A stretch of 64,000 nt of DNA from Arthrobacter sp. FW306-07-I (lineage in GTDB: Bacteria > Actinomycetota > Actinomycetes > Actinomycetales > Micrococcaceae): NCBI RefSeq assembly GCF_021800405.1, contig NZ_CP084550.1, positions 3,534,001-3,598,000 of the forward strand, in the 5' to 3' direction. The notes below the pieces were generated by a model that did not search any database, was not told where the DNA came from, and was given only the letters and a program-made list of their open reading frames with translations. Below, in pieces: positions 15,382 through 23,192 of the stretch. Numbering within the stretch: the first letter of the stretch is position 1; each line of letters opens with the position of its first letter. Position numbers and translations under genes: made by a program.

Positions 15382-16467
15382 TTAGAGGCCCGAGTAGGAG
15401 TGGAGCCCGTTGAACAACGTGTTCACGATGGTGAAGTTGAAGATCACGCAGAGGTAGCCCACGATCGACAGCCATGCGGCGCGGGTTCCGGTCCAGCCGC
15501 GGGTGGCACGGGCGTGCAGGTAGCCGGCGTAGACGACCCAAATGACGAAGGTCCACACTTCCTTGGTGTCCCAGCCCCAGAACCGGCCCCAAGCCTTCTC
15601 GGCCCAGATGGCACCGAACATCAGCGTGAAGGTCCAGCCGATGAAAGCGATGGCGTTGATGCGGTAGGACAGGTTCTCCAGGCTCAGCGCTGAGGGCACC
15701 AGGCGCATGAAACCGAGCTTGTCGGTGCCGTCCGCGGCCACGGTCTTCTGCCGGTGGGACTGCACCAGCTGCAGGGCGGACATGGCGAAAGTCAGGGTGA
15801 ACAGTGCCGAGGAAAGCACCGCGATGGAGACGTGGATGACCAGCCAGTAGCTCTGCAGGGCGGGAACCAGGTGACCCACGGGGGTCCAGAAAGCCACAGA
15901 GGCCGCCACCAGCATGATGATCACCAGGCCCACCACGAAGGTGCCCAGGAAGCGGAGGTCGCGGCGGATCAGCGAGAGAAGGAACACGGCTGCCACGAGG
16001 AATGCGCCGGTGGTGAGGAATTCGTACATGTTGCCCCACGGCACGCGGCCCGCGCCCAGTGCCCGGGTGACCACGCCGGCCCCGTGGATGACGGCGGCGA
16101 GGATGGTCAGGGCTACGGCCACCCGCGCCGGGACCCGGCGCTCCGCGGCGTACTTCATGTCGCCGTCGGCCGTTACGACACTGCCAGTTCCTGCTCCGCC
16201 GGCCTTGGCGGACGACGACGGGCGCTCGGCCCGGTCGGCAGGCCCGTCCAGGCGGGCCCCGGCAGAACCTGCACCCACTCCTGCCGCTACGGGAACCTTG
16301 GCGGCAGTGCCGGCCTGGGCGGCCTTGAGGTCCACCGCGCGCAGCGCCTTGCTGCTCTTGGCCAGGTCCCAGGCGAAGGCGATGAAGGCCACCGTGTAGG
16401 TACCCGCCGCCAGCAGCATGAAGAGTTCGCTGTACTGGCCCATGGTTTCGTTGATTCCAAATGGCAT
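15382..16467 (-). CDS. ccsB: Cytochrome c biogenesis protein CcsB (CcsA/CcmC-type haem handler)
   Basis: A 361-residue multi-pass membrane protein. The tryptophan-rich haem-binding WWD signature is visible as WGRFWGWDTKEVWT near residues 285-300, with conserved histidines in flanking helices (for example in LQSYWLVIHVSIAVLSS). With ResB it forms the system II cytochrome c synthase that carries haem across the membrane and attaches it to CxxCH motifs of apocytochromes. An Ala/Gly-rich loop of about 60 residues between the first two helices is an actinobacterial feature. Its ATG overlaps the resB stop by 1 nt (TAATG), so the two are coupled. Naming of CcsA/CcsB varies between organisms. Confidence 0.93.
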   Translation of the reverse strand: MPFGINETMGQYSELFMLLAAGTYTVAFIAFAWDLAKSSKALRAVDLKAAQAGTAAKVPVAAGVGAGSAGARLDGPADRAERPSSSAKAGGAGTGSVVTADGDMKYAAERRVPARVAVALTILAAVIHGAGVVTRALGAGRVPWGNMYEFLTTGAFLVAAVFLLSLIRRDLRFLGTFVVGLVIIMLVAASVAFWTPVGHLVPALQSYWLVIHVSIAVLSSALFTLTFAMSALQLVQSHRQKTVAADGTDKLGFMRLVPSALSLENLSYRINAIAFIGWTFTLMFGAIWAEKAWGRFWGWDTKEVWTFVIWVVYAGYLHARATRGWTGTRAAWLSIVGYLCVIFNFTIVNTLFNGLHSYSGL

Positions 16468-18266
16468 TACTGGTCCTTTTCGGGCCCGGTGGGGCCTGCT
16501 GGGGTGGTGACGGAGCCGGCGCCAGTTTCAGCGGAGCCTGCCGCGTTATCGACGGAGCCTGCGACATTATCGCCTGCCCGGCTGGGAGTTTGCTGGGACG
16601 GAGCGGCGTCTTTGGACACAGCACCTTCAGAGTCAGTGCCTTCAGGCAGCTGCCACTCTGCGGTGAACAGCTTCCGGAGTGCCGCCGCCTCGCCGGCCAG
16701 GCGGTGGTCCTCGCCGCGGGCCAGGAGCCCGTACTCCACCATGGTGCGGCCGTCAGCGGCTGTGCCCGTGCGGACCCAGACGCGGCGGCGGTTGACGTAG
16801 AGCGACAGGATCAGGCCGGCCACGGCCAGGAGGGCGAACACCAGGGCGGAGAGCTGTCCCGGGTTGTGGTGGATGTCCACGCCGATGTAGCGCTTCACGC
16901 CATCGAAGCTGATGGTGCCCTTGCCGTCCGGCAGGGTGTAGGTGGAGCCGGGGGCCAGCGTGATGCCGCCTGCCGCCAGGTTCCTGGCGTTCAGTGGCGT
17001 CAGGTTCTTGACATCCAGCTCGAAGACGTTTTGCGGCGCACCCGTGTTCAAGCCAAGGTCGCCGTAGTACGAGTTCAGGGTCAGCTGCGGGTTGAACAGC
17101 TCGGGATCGGCGCTGAACGAAATATTCTTGTCCGTGACGAACGCCGTGGGGAGGAAGAAGCCCACGAACCCGAGCTGGTCCGGCTTGGCGTCGGGGACCT
17201 TGATCACCACGGAGGAGTAGTAGTTCTCGCCCTGCAGCTTGGCCACCACCGGGCCCTGCATGGCGACGTTGCCCGCCCCGTCACGGACTGTCACCACCGG
17301 CGCATAGCCGTTGCCGGTCAGGTAGATGCTGGTGCCGCCCAGGCTCAGGGGGTCGTTGACCTTCAGGATTTCCTGCTTCGGCGGAGCCTCCGGATTCTCC
17401 TTGGTGGTGACAGTGGCGGCAAAGTCGATGGGCTGGCCGAACTTGCCCTTCGATTCGCGGTCGAAGGTGATGTTGAACTTGTCCAACTGGAGCGAGTACG
17501 GCTGCAGCTGGCTGGACTGGAAGTTGGTGCCGGGGTTGAACTGGTCGTAGCCCACCAGCGTGTTCACGAACGTGTCGCCCTCCACCAGGATCCGCTGGCC
17601 GCTGTAGCCGAAGAGGCCACCGGCGGCCACGGACACCAGCACGCCGATGAGCGAGGTGTGGAACACCAGGTTGCCCACTTCCTTCATGAAGCCGCGCTCG
17701 GCACCCAAAGACGGAAGGGCGCCGTCGGCATCCCTGACCTCCACCCGGTAGCCGCGCTTCCGCAGCAACCCAGCCGCACCGTTGATGGCGTCCGACGCCG
17801 GGATTCCGGCGCCCGAGGGAATCACCAACGTGCCGTATTCCGGCAGCCGGGACAGGCGCTGCGGGGTACGCGGCGGCTGGGAGCGCATGGCCTTGTAATG
17901 GGCGATGGCCCGCGGCACCACGCAGCCGATCAGCGAGATGAACAGCAGCAGGTAGATCGCGGAGAACCATACGGAGGAGTAGACGTCGTAGAGCTGCAGG
18001 GAGTCCAGCAGCTTGCCGTACTCCGGATGGTCCTTGATGTACTGGGTCACCGTGGCCGGGTTGGCGGGCCGCTGCGGGAACAGCGACCCGGGGACGGCGG
18101 CGACGGCGAGGAGCAGCAGGAGGAACAGTGCAGTCCGCATGCTGGTCAGCTGGGTCCAGGCCCACCGGAGCATGCCCCTGGGTCCCAGCGCCGGGAGGGC
18201 GGCCTGGGCCTTCGCCTCGGCAACAGGGGCGGATTGCTTCTTTTTTACCTTCACACGCTCGCTCAT
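16467..18266 (-). CDS. resB: Cytochrome c biogenesis protein ResB
   Basis: A 599-residue ResB/Ccs1-family protein, partner of CcsB in system II haem attachment. The start was set at the ATG at 18266 (MSERVKVKKKQ), which overlaps the ccdA stop as TGATG; a longer reading would run 300 bp into ccdA in a wrong frame. Features are an early membrane helix (LTSMRTALFLLLLLAVAAV) followed by GSLFPQRP, further helices near residues 85-105 and 180-200, a large external domain, and a last helix (LSALVFALLAVAGLILSLYV) before a cytosolic RRRVWVR segment. The C-terminal 80 residues are Ser/Ala/Gly-rich. Confidence 0.93.
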   Translation of the reverse strand: MSERVKVKKKQSAPVAEAKAQAALPALGPRGMLRWAWTQLTSMRTALFLLLLLAVAAVPGSLFPQRPANPATVTQYIKDHPEYGKLLDSLQLYDVYSSVWFSAIYLLLFISLIGCVVPRAIAHYKAMRSQPPRTPQRLSRLPEYGTLVIPSGAGIPASDAINGAAGLLRKRGYRVEVRDADGALPSLGAERGFMKEVGNLVFHTSLIGVLVSVAAGGLFGYSGQRILVEGDTFVNTLVGYDQFNPGTNFQSSQLQPYSLQLDKFNITFDRESKGKFGQPIDFAATVTTKENPEAPPKQEILKVNDPLSLGGTSIYLTGNGYAPVVTVRDGAGNVAMQGPVVAKLQGENYYSSVVIKVPDAKPDQLGFVGFFLPTAFVTDKNISFSADPELFNPQLTLNSYYGDLGLNTGAPQNVFELDVKNLTPLNARNLAAGGITLAPGSTYTLPDGKGTISFDGVKRYIGVDIHHNPGQLSALVFALLAVAGLILSLYVNRRRVWVRTGTAADGRTMVEYGLLARGEDHRLAGEAAALRKLFTAEWQLPEGTDSEGAVSKDAAPSQQTPSRAGDNVAGSVDNAAGSAETGAGSVTTPAGPTGPEKDQ

Positions 18267-19021
18267 CAGATCGGCAACTTCACGTCGGTTTGGAACCAGT
18301 ACTGCAGCCCGGTCACCCAGGCACCCCACACGCCGGTGGCCATCAGCAGCCCCAGGACCACCAGGATTCCGCCACCGGTCCGCTGGATGGCCAGGCGGTG
18401 CTTGCGGAAGAACGCCATCACGCCCATCCCCCGGCGCAGGGCCAGTGCGATTAGCAGGAACGGAATGCCCAGCCCCAGGCTGTACACGAATGCCAGGAAA
18501 GCGCCCTTGGCGGCTGAGGACCCGCCGGAGAGGCTCAGCAGCTGCACGGCCGAGTAGGTGGGGCCGATGCACGGCGCCCAGCCCAGCCCGAAGGTCAGGC
18601 CCAGCAGCGGGGCACCCCAGAGACCGGCGGGCGGCTTGGCATGGATTTTTGCGTCCCGCTGGAGCCAGCTGAAGCCGCCCATGAACACGATGCCCATAAT
18701 GATCACCAGGATGCCCAGAAGCTGGGTGATCCAGGCGTTCTGGCTGCCGGTGATGAGCGTGCCCAGCTGGCCGAACGCGCCGCCCAGCAGGACGAAGATC
18801 ACCGAGAAGCCCAGGACGAACAATCCGATGCCTGCCAGCATGCGGCCCCGCTTTTGCTTTTCCAGGTCCACGCCGCTCAGGCCGGTCACGTATCCCAGAT
18901 AACCGGGTACCAGCGGGAGGACGCAGGGCGAAAGGAAGGAGACCAGCCCGGCGAGCAGTGCCACCGGGATGGCCAGCAGGATGGAGCCGCTGAGGATGGC
19001 TTCGGCGAAGGGGCTGTTCAC
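18266..19021 (-). CDS. ccdA: Cytochrome c biogenesis protein CcdA (thiol-disulfide membrane carrier)
   Basis: A 251-residue six-helix membrane protein that passes electrons from cytoplasmic thioredoxin to outward-facing thioredoxin-like proteins, keeping apocytochrome c cysteines reduced. The two redox cysteines are visible: SFLSPCVLPLVPGYLGYV near residue 32 and GWAPCIGPTYSAV near residue 138. The length fits the short CcdA type. The GTG start lies 15 bp after the TlpA-like gene and has only a weak GGGA site. The gene belongs to the five-gene operon running from 20331 down to 15382. Confidence 0.94.
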   Translation of the reverse strand: MNSPFAEAILSGSILLAIPVALLAGLVSFLSPCVLPLVPGYLGYVTGLSGVDLEKQKRGRMLAGIGLFVLGFSVIFVLLGGAFGQLGTLITGSQNAWITQLLGILVIIMGIVFMGGFSWLQRDAKIHAKPPAGLWGAPLLGLTFGLGWAPCIGPTYSAVQLLSLSGGSSAAKGAFLAFVYSLGLGIPFLLIALALRRGMGVMAFFRKHRLAIQRTGGGILVVLGLLMATGVWGAWVTGLQYWFQTDVKLPI

Positions 19022-19036
19022 GGTCCCGGCCTGTTC

Positions 19037-19648
19037 CTATTCCGCCACTGCGGCGGTGATGAGGGCCTTTAGGGTGCCCTTCTCGATTTCGCCGAGGACG
19101 CGGGAGGCCACCCGCCCCTGCTTGTCCAGGACCAGGGTGGTGGGCACGGCGCCGGGCGGCACCAGGCCGGAGACGGACAGCAGGACGGCGCCGTCCTTGT
19201 CGTCAAAGCTGGGGTAGGTCAGGTTGAAGGTCTTTTCGAACGCCTCCGCCGTTGGCTTCTCATCCCGGAGGTTGACGCCGAAGAACTGGACACCCTGGTC
19301 CTTGAACTCCTGGTGCAGGGCTTCAAGGAGCGGCGCTTCCACGCGGCAGGGGGCGCACGCTGCGAACCAGAAGTTCAGGACGCTCACCTTGCCCTGGAAG
19401 TCGGCCGGTGTGACGGCGGTGCCGTTGAAGAGGGCACCCTGGATCTGCACGGCTTCCTTGCGGTCCGCGGCGGCGAACTCGGTCACGGAGCCGTCACCGG
19501 CAACGTAGTTCTTGTTGTCCCCCGCCTTGGCCTGCTTGGCCAGGGCATCCTCCTGGGCACAGCCGGACAGGCCAAGGGTCAGCGCGGTCAGCGCCATGCC
19601 GCCGGCAGCGAGCAGGCTGCGGCGCGAGGGAAGGTTGCTGTTGCTCAC
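19037..19648 (-). CDS. TlpA/ResA-like thiol-disulfide oxidoreductase lipoprotein
   Basis: A 203-residue exported thioredoxin-fold protein. The N-terminus combines a twin-arginine-like PSRRSLLAAGG with a lipobox ending in LSGC (Cys 30), so it is probably a membrane-anchored lipoprotein. The active site is CAPC in LNFWFAACAPCRVEAPLLEAL, and the cis-Pro region is near VPPGAVPTTLVLD. It likely receives electrons from CcdA and reduces apocytochrome c before haem attachment. The GTG start has a GGAG site 8 nt upstream; the preceding phosphatase gene ends 3 bp before it. Confidence 0.92.
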   Translation of the reverse strand: MSNSNLPSRRSLLAAGGMALTALTLGLSGCAQEDALAKQAKAGDNKNYVAGDGSVTEFAAADRKEAVQIQGALFNGTAVTPADFQGKVSVLNFWFAACAPCRVEAPLLEALHQEFKDQGVQFFGVNLRDEKPTAEAFEKTFNLTYPSFDDKDGAVLLSVSGLVPPGAVPTTLVLDKQGRVASRVLGEIEKGTLKALITAAVAE

Positions 19649-19650
19649 TA

Positions 19651-20331
19651 CTAGGCTCCAGGGGTGCTGGCGGCACCGGGAAGAAGGGATGCTGCGGGTT
19701 CGCTGTACTCAACCCGCAACAGCGAGCCGGCGTCGTCGAAGACCAGGGACGTAACGGAGGTCAGGGTGCACTCGCGCTTGCGGGGATCGTGCCACAAAGG
19801 CCGCCCTTCCGCGCTCAGCCGGGTGGCCCAGATGGGCAGCTGGTGGCTGACCAGGATGGCCTCAGGGCCTTCTGCGCCAAAATCGCCGGCCGCAAGTTCA
19901 ATCGCCTTCCGGCGCGCGTCCTGCGCAGCCGCTGCCACCCGGGCCGCCTGCTGCTTGTACGGCTCACCCCAGGACGGGCGCAGCGGGTTGACCAGGTGCG
20001 GCCAGTGCCGTGGCCGGCGCAGTTCACCCTTGGTGACCTTCATGCCCTCGAAGTAGTTCTCCGCTTCGATGATCCGCTCGTCTGTGTGGATCTGCAGCTG
20101 CAGGGCTTCCGACGTCGGCCGTGCAGTTTCCTGCGCACGCTCGAGCGGAGAGGCGGCGAGGTAGGTGATGCGGGCCCCGTGCTCGGCGCGCTGCCGGAAG
20201 TGCTCCGCAAGCATCCGGGCCATCTCCTGCCCCAACTCGGAAAGGTGGAAATCCGGGAGCCGCCCATAGAGAACGCCGTCGGGATTATGGACCTCGCCGT
20301 GGCGGAGCAGATGGACAGTGGCTTGGGGCAT
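19651..20331 (-). CDS. Histidine phosphatase family protein
   Basis: A 226-residue protein of the phosphoglycerate-mutase-like histidine phosphatase superfamily. The catalytic RHG motif is in TVHLLRHGEVHNPDG at the N-terminus. Other active-site parts are the second Arg in LAASPLERAQETA and the late histidine in ILVSHQLPIWATRL. The ATG at 20331 was chosen because the family begins right there; a frame extending to 20430 would add an unrelated 33-residue N-terminus. In actinobacteria, including mycobacteria, such a gene commonly precedes the TlpA-CcdA-ResB-Ccs operon, as here. The substrate is unknown. Confidence 0.88.
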   Translation of the reverse strand: MPQATVHLLRHGEVHNPDGVLYGRLPDFHLSELGQEMARMLAEHFRQRAEHGARITYLAASPLERAQETARPTSEALQLQIHTDERIIEAENYFEGMKVTKGELRRPRHWPHLVNPLRPSWGEPYKQQAARVAAAAQDARRKAIELAAGDFGAEGPEAILVSHQLPIWATRLSAEGRPLWHDPRKRECTLTSVTSLVFDDAGSLLRVEYSEPAASLLPGAASTPGA

Positions 20332-20377
20332 GTTTACCAGTTTCTCAAAGATGGCGCGCGATCCGAAATCTTCTACG

Positions 20378-20491
20378 TTCAGTAGAACTGAAGTTTTTGA
20401 AGAAATGTTCCGAAGCCGGGAACAAAACATGCAAATGCATGTTTATACTGGATGCAGCAAGTTAGTTGAGACTTCAACTTATGAAGCTTCA
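20378..20491. promoter_or_regulatory. Divergent promoter region with four inverted repeats
   Basis: Between the phosphatase gene (minus) and yceI (plus) lie four perfect inverted repeats. They are TTCAGT/ACTGAA with a 3-nt spacer (20378-20392), AAACATGCA/TGCATGTTT with a 2-nt spacer (20425-20444), AGTTGA/TCAACT with a 4-nt spacer (20464-20479), and the palindrome TGAAGCTTCA (20482-20491). A -10-like TATACT for yceI sits at 20444-20449, abutting the second repeat. Local base composition is clearly AT-richer than the genes. These are candidate operators; a MarR-type repressor often governs actinobacterial yceI, but none is encoded nearby. Confidence 0.55.
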
Positions 20492-20534
20492 ACAGCAGGA
20501 TCACCACAGACACAGCTATACAAGGAGCAACATC

Positions 20535-21083
20535 ATGGCACTTCCCGCAGACGTCACCACCGGCACCTGGACCCTGGACAACTCCCACAGCGAGATTGGC
20601 TTCACCGTCCGCCACGCCGGCATCAGCAAGGTCCGCGGCCAGTTCACCGAAGCCGCCGCCACCCTGGACCTGGCCGAGGACGTGGTCGATTCCAAGATCA
20701 ACGCCACCATCAAGACCGCCAGCTTTGACTCCGGCGACGCCAACCGCGACGGCCACGTCAAGGGCGGGGATTTCTTCGACGTGGAGAAGTTCCCCGAGAT
20801 CTCCTTCGTCTCCAACGGCCTCGTGGCCAAGGGCAACAGCTACGAACTCACCGGCGACCTGACCATCAAGGGTGTTACCCGTCCCGTCACCTTGGAAACC
20901 GAGTTCAACGGCGTGGCCGTGGACCCGTTCGGCAACACCCGCGCCGGCGTCTCCGCCGAGACCACCATCAGCCGCAAGGACTTCGGCCTGACCTGGAACG
21001 CCGTCCTGGAAACCGGCGGCGTGCTGGTCAGCGACAAGGTTGCCATCAACCTGGAACTCGCCTTCATCGCTCCCGCAGCCTAA
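20535..21083 (+). CDS. YceI family protein (lipid/isoprenoid-binding)
   Basis: A 182-residue YceI-domain beta-barrel protein. Family marks are GTWTLDNSHSEIGFTVRHAG at the N-terminus, the GDFFDVEKFPEISFVS core, the DLTIKGVTRPVTLETEFNG strand pair and the DFGLTWNAVLETGG end. YceI barrels bind long-chain isoprenoids or amphiphiles, and actinobacterial members often lack a signal peptide, as here. The ATG at 20535 follows an AAGGAG site 8 nt upstream; an earlier in-frame ATG at 20466 overlaps operator-like repeats and was rejected. A 15-bp terminator hairpin follows the stop. The true ligand is unknown; menaquinone precursors are conceivable but unproven. Confidence 0.93.
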   Translation: MALPADVTTGTWTLDNSHSEIGFTVRHAGISKVRGQFTEAAATLDLAEDVVDSKINATIKTASFDSGDANRDGHVKGGDFFDVEKFPEISFVSNGLVAKGNSYELTGDLTIKGVTRPVTLETEFNGVAVDPFGNTRAGVSAETTISRKDFGLTWNAVLETGGVLVSDKVAINLELAFIAPAA

Positions 21084-21091
21084 TTCCCCTT

Positions 21092-21135
21092 CACGGCACC
21101 CCGGCCCGCCTGCACGGCATGGCCGGGGTGCCGTG
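21092..21135 (+). terminator. Terminator after yceI
   Basis: Perfect 15-bp arms, CACGGCACCCCGGCC (21092-21106) and GGCCGGGGTGCCGTG (21121-21135), with a 14-nt loop, followed by TTT. It lies 8 bp after the yceI stop. Confidence 0.8.
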
Positions 21136-21286
21136 TTTAACCTGCAAACGCGGTGCATCAACACCTCCCGAATGATCCACAACGCCGCCCGCCGGGGGTA
21201 CGGTGGACTTAAGCCATGCTGGGGGGAAGGCTGAGGACCGATTCCCGGCAGCCTAACTGGATCCCGACCCTGCAGAAGGAACGCCC

Positions 21287-22069
21287 ATGAGTACTCCTCC
21301 CGTCCCGCCTCCCGGGTCCGAAGACCCGCGAACCAGCCCCGGACAATCCGGCAACGACCAGTCCGGAGCCCAGCCGCGCTACGGCCAGAACGCTCCGCAG
21401 TACGGCCAAAACGCTCCGCAGTACGGCTCGCAGCCGCCGGCAGCACCGCAGTACGGCCAAAATGCACCCCAGTACGGCCAGAATGCACCGCAGTATGGGT
21501 CGCAGGCTCCCGGCTACGGCCAGTCCCAGTTCGGCCAGTCGCCGTATGGACAGTCCCCTTACGGCCAGTACCCCTCGGAGCAGCCGCAGCCCGCCGGAAG
21601 CAACGGCATCCCCCAGCTGGTGAACATCTCCTTCTGGCTGCTGATTGCGTCGGCCGCCATTTTCGTCATCGGCATGCTCCTGGGCCTCACCCAGCTGGAC
21701 GACCCCCAGTTCCGGCAGCTCTTTGAACAGCAGATGCAGTCGAGCGGAACAGACATCAGCTACGACAGCATCAAGAGCGTCATCGCCGGCACGCTGGTGG
21801 TCTTTGCCATCATCGGCGCCGCGCTCTACCTGCTGGTGGCCTTCTTCATCCGCAAAGGCAAGAACTGGGCCCGCATCCTGGGAACAGTCTTTGCAGCGCT
21901 GTCCATTTTCGGCCTGTTCGGGGTCCCCTCCCTCGGAACGCTTGGAACCGTCCTGGGCATCGTAGCCATCGTGCTGCTTTACCTGCCTGCAGCTGCCCCG
22001 TACTTCCGGAAGCAGCAGCCCTTCGCCAACCCATACTCGGGTGGGTTCGGCAACCCTTACGGGCGGTAA
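21287..22069 (+). CDS. Membrane protein with YGQNAPQ repeats
   Basis: A 260-residue protein. After 31 polar residues it carries four exact YGQNAPQ heptads (21380-21421 and 21452-21493) separated and followed by YGSQ-type spacers, then FGQS and YGQS units up to about residue 100. At the DNA level these are 21-bp repeats with a few synonymous changes. The C-terminal half has four membrane helices (near residues 110-128, 165-187, 195-213 and 218-235). This is the common actinobacterial design of a disordered Gly/Gln/Tyr/Pro-rich cytosolic arm on a small four-helix membrane domain of unknown function. It begins about 200 bp after yceI and ends at a strong bidirectional terminator. Confidence 0.75.
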   Translation: MSTPPVPPPGSEDPRTSPGQSGNDQSGAQPRYGQNAPQYGQNAPQYGSQPPAAPQYGQNAPQYGQNAPQYGSQAPGYGQSQFGQSPYGQSPYGQYPSEQPQPAGSNGIPQLVNISFWLLIASAAIFVIGMLLGLTQLDDPQFRQLFEQQMQSSGTDISYDSIKSVIAGTLVVFAIIGAALYLLVAFFIRKGKNWARILGTVFAALSIFGLFGVPSLGTLGTVLGIVAIVLLYLPAAAPYFRKQQPFANPYSGGFGNPYGR

Positions 22070-22090
22070 CCCAGCACGTCTGCTGGCAAA

Positions 22091-22130
22091 CAGGCGGCCC
22101 GGGACGCAGCAATGCGTCCCGGGCCGCCTG
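22091..22130. terminator. Bidirectional terminator, 18-bp stem with GCAA tetraloop
   Basis: Perfect 18-bp arms (22091-22108 and 22113-22130) around a GCAA loop (22109-22112), placed between the convergent membrane-protein gene and rex. GCAA is a GNRA loop, which is exceptionally stable. Confidence 0.9.
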
Positions 22131-22143
22131 CGTTAAGCCAGCG

Positions 22144-22848
22144 CTAGGCTGTCTGTCCGGGTGTCTGGGCCCGCTGCGCGTGGTAGGCCAGGATCTGGAG
22201 TTCGGTGGCCATGTCCACCTTGCGGAGGTTGACGCCGTCGGGAACCTGCAGCATCACCGGGGCGAAGCTCAGGACGCTGTGGACGCCCGCCGCCACCACC
22301 CGGTCGCAGACGTCCTGGGCCACGGCGGCCGGCAGCGCCAGCACCACCATGTTGGCCCCGGTGCGGTGCAGGACTGTTTCGAGGTCCGCGACGTCGCTGA
22401 CCCGCAGCCATCCCACCTCGCTGCCCACCACCATCTGGTCGGCGTCGAAAATGGCCACGACGTCGAACCCGCGGGACTCGAAGCCGCCGTACCGCGCCAG
22501 CGCCTTGCCGAGGTTGCCGGCACCGACGATAGCCACTTTCCAGTCGTGCGTCAGTCCAAGCGCTGCCGCGATATGACGGCTGAGGTACTGCACCTCGTAG
22601 CCAACACCCCTGGTTCCGTACGATCCCACATAGGACAGGTCCTTGCGCAGGGTTGAGGAACTGACCCCTGAGGCTTCAGCCAGCGATTCGGAGGAGACGC
22701 GCTCCACGCCCTCAGCCAGCAGGGTGTTCAGGGCGCGGAGGTAGAGGGTCAGCCGGGCTACGGCTGCGGGCGGTATCTGCTTGGGCGGCGTGCCCGTCGC
22801 AGCTGGAAGGTCGGGAAGCGGCTGCGGCGTGGAATCCAGGGAGGTCAC
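22144..22848 (-). CDS. rex: Redox-sensing transcriptional repressor Rex
   Basis: A 234-residue NADH/NAD+-sensing repressor. After about 25 disordered residues comes the winged-helix DNA-binding domain with the Rex recognition segment (SSSTLRKDLSYVGSYGTRGVGYEV). The Rossmann NAD(H) domain with VAIVGAGNLGKALARYGGF follows. Rex represses respiratory and fermentation genes when NADH is low and lets go when NADH rises. The GTG at 22848 follows a GGGGGAG site; a GTG 6 bp earlier is in frame but would overlap that site. It starts 11 bp after the glutaredoxin gene and is presumably cotranscribed. I did not find a clear Rex operator in the window. Confidence 0.93.
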   Translation of the reverse strand: MTSLDSTPQPLPDLPAATGTPPKQIPPAAVARLTLYLRALNTLLAEGVERVSSESLAEASGVSSSTLRKDLSYVGSYGTRGVGYEVQYLSRHIAAALGLTHDWKVAIVGAGNLGKALARYGGFESRGFDVVAIFDADQMVVGSEVGWLRVSDVADLETVLHRTGANMVVLALPAAVAQDVCDRVVAAGVHSVLSFAPVMLQVPDGVNLRKVDMATELQILAYHAQRAQTPGQTA

Positions 22849-22859
22849 CGGCACTCCCC

Positions 22860-23114
22860 CTACTGGGCCATGGCGCGCTGCAGCACGCGTTCCAGCCGGG
22901 TTTCGTCGATTTTCCAGAAGTCGCGCTGTACGCCGTCCACCAGCACCACCGGGATTTCCTCGGCGTAGCGCTCCCGCAGCTCGGGCTGGTTGTCCACCAA
23001 CTCTTCGCTCCAGGTAAGGCCCAATGAGGCAGTGACCCGGCTGACGGCGTCGCGCGCGTCTTCGCAAAGGTGGCAGTCAGCTTTGGTGACCAGGACGACG
23101 CGGGGTGTAGCCAT
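22860..23114 (-). CDS. Glutaredoxin family protein
   Basis: An 84-residue thioredoxin-fold protein of the glutaredoxin-like (DUF836) family, with CHLC as its redox motif in VVLVTKADCHLCEDARDAV, the EIPVVLVDG cis-Pro strand and a final helix. It is probably a cytosolic thiol-redox protein. It directly precedes rex (11 bp) and is divergent from the HAD gene. In mycobacteria a similar small glutaredoxin lies close to the HAD phosphatase and bS22-like genes, so the neighbourhood is conserved. Confidence 0.88.
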   Translation of the reverse strand: MATPRVVLVTKADCHLCEDARDAVSRVTASLGLTWSEELVDNQPELRERYAEEIPVVLVDGVQRDFWKIDETRLERVLQRAMAQ

Positions 23115-23179
23115 GGCTTAACGGTATCGCCGTTCGCGTGCTGCCGGTGACGCCGACGGCGGCAGGCCAGCGGATTGAC

Positions 23180-23185
23180 TAGACT
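23180..23185 (+). promoter_or_regulatory. -10-like hexamer of a probable leaderless promoter
   Basis: TAGACT ends 7 nt before the ATG at 23193; no Shine-Dalgarno sequence precedes the ATG. It is identical to the hexamers at 1594 and 5096. Confidence 0.45.
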
Positions 23186-23192
23186 CAACACC

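Noticed and set aside
16461..18557. 698-codon plus-strand frame antisense to resB
   Set aside because: Mirrors resB, which has clear membrane helices and family motifs; shadow frame.
21380..21514. Evenly spaced 21-bp repeats as a possible CRISPR array
   Set aside because: Repeats are multiples of codons inside an open frame, without spacers of unique sequence; they encode YGQNAPQ heptads.
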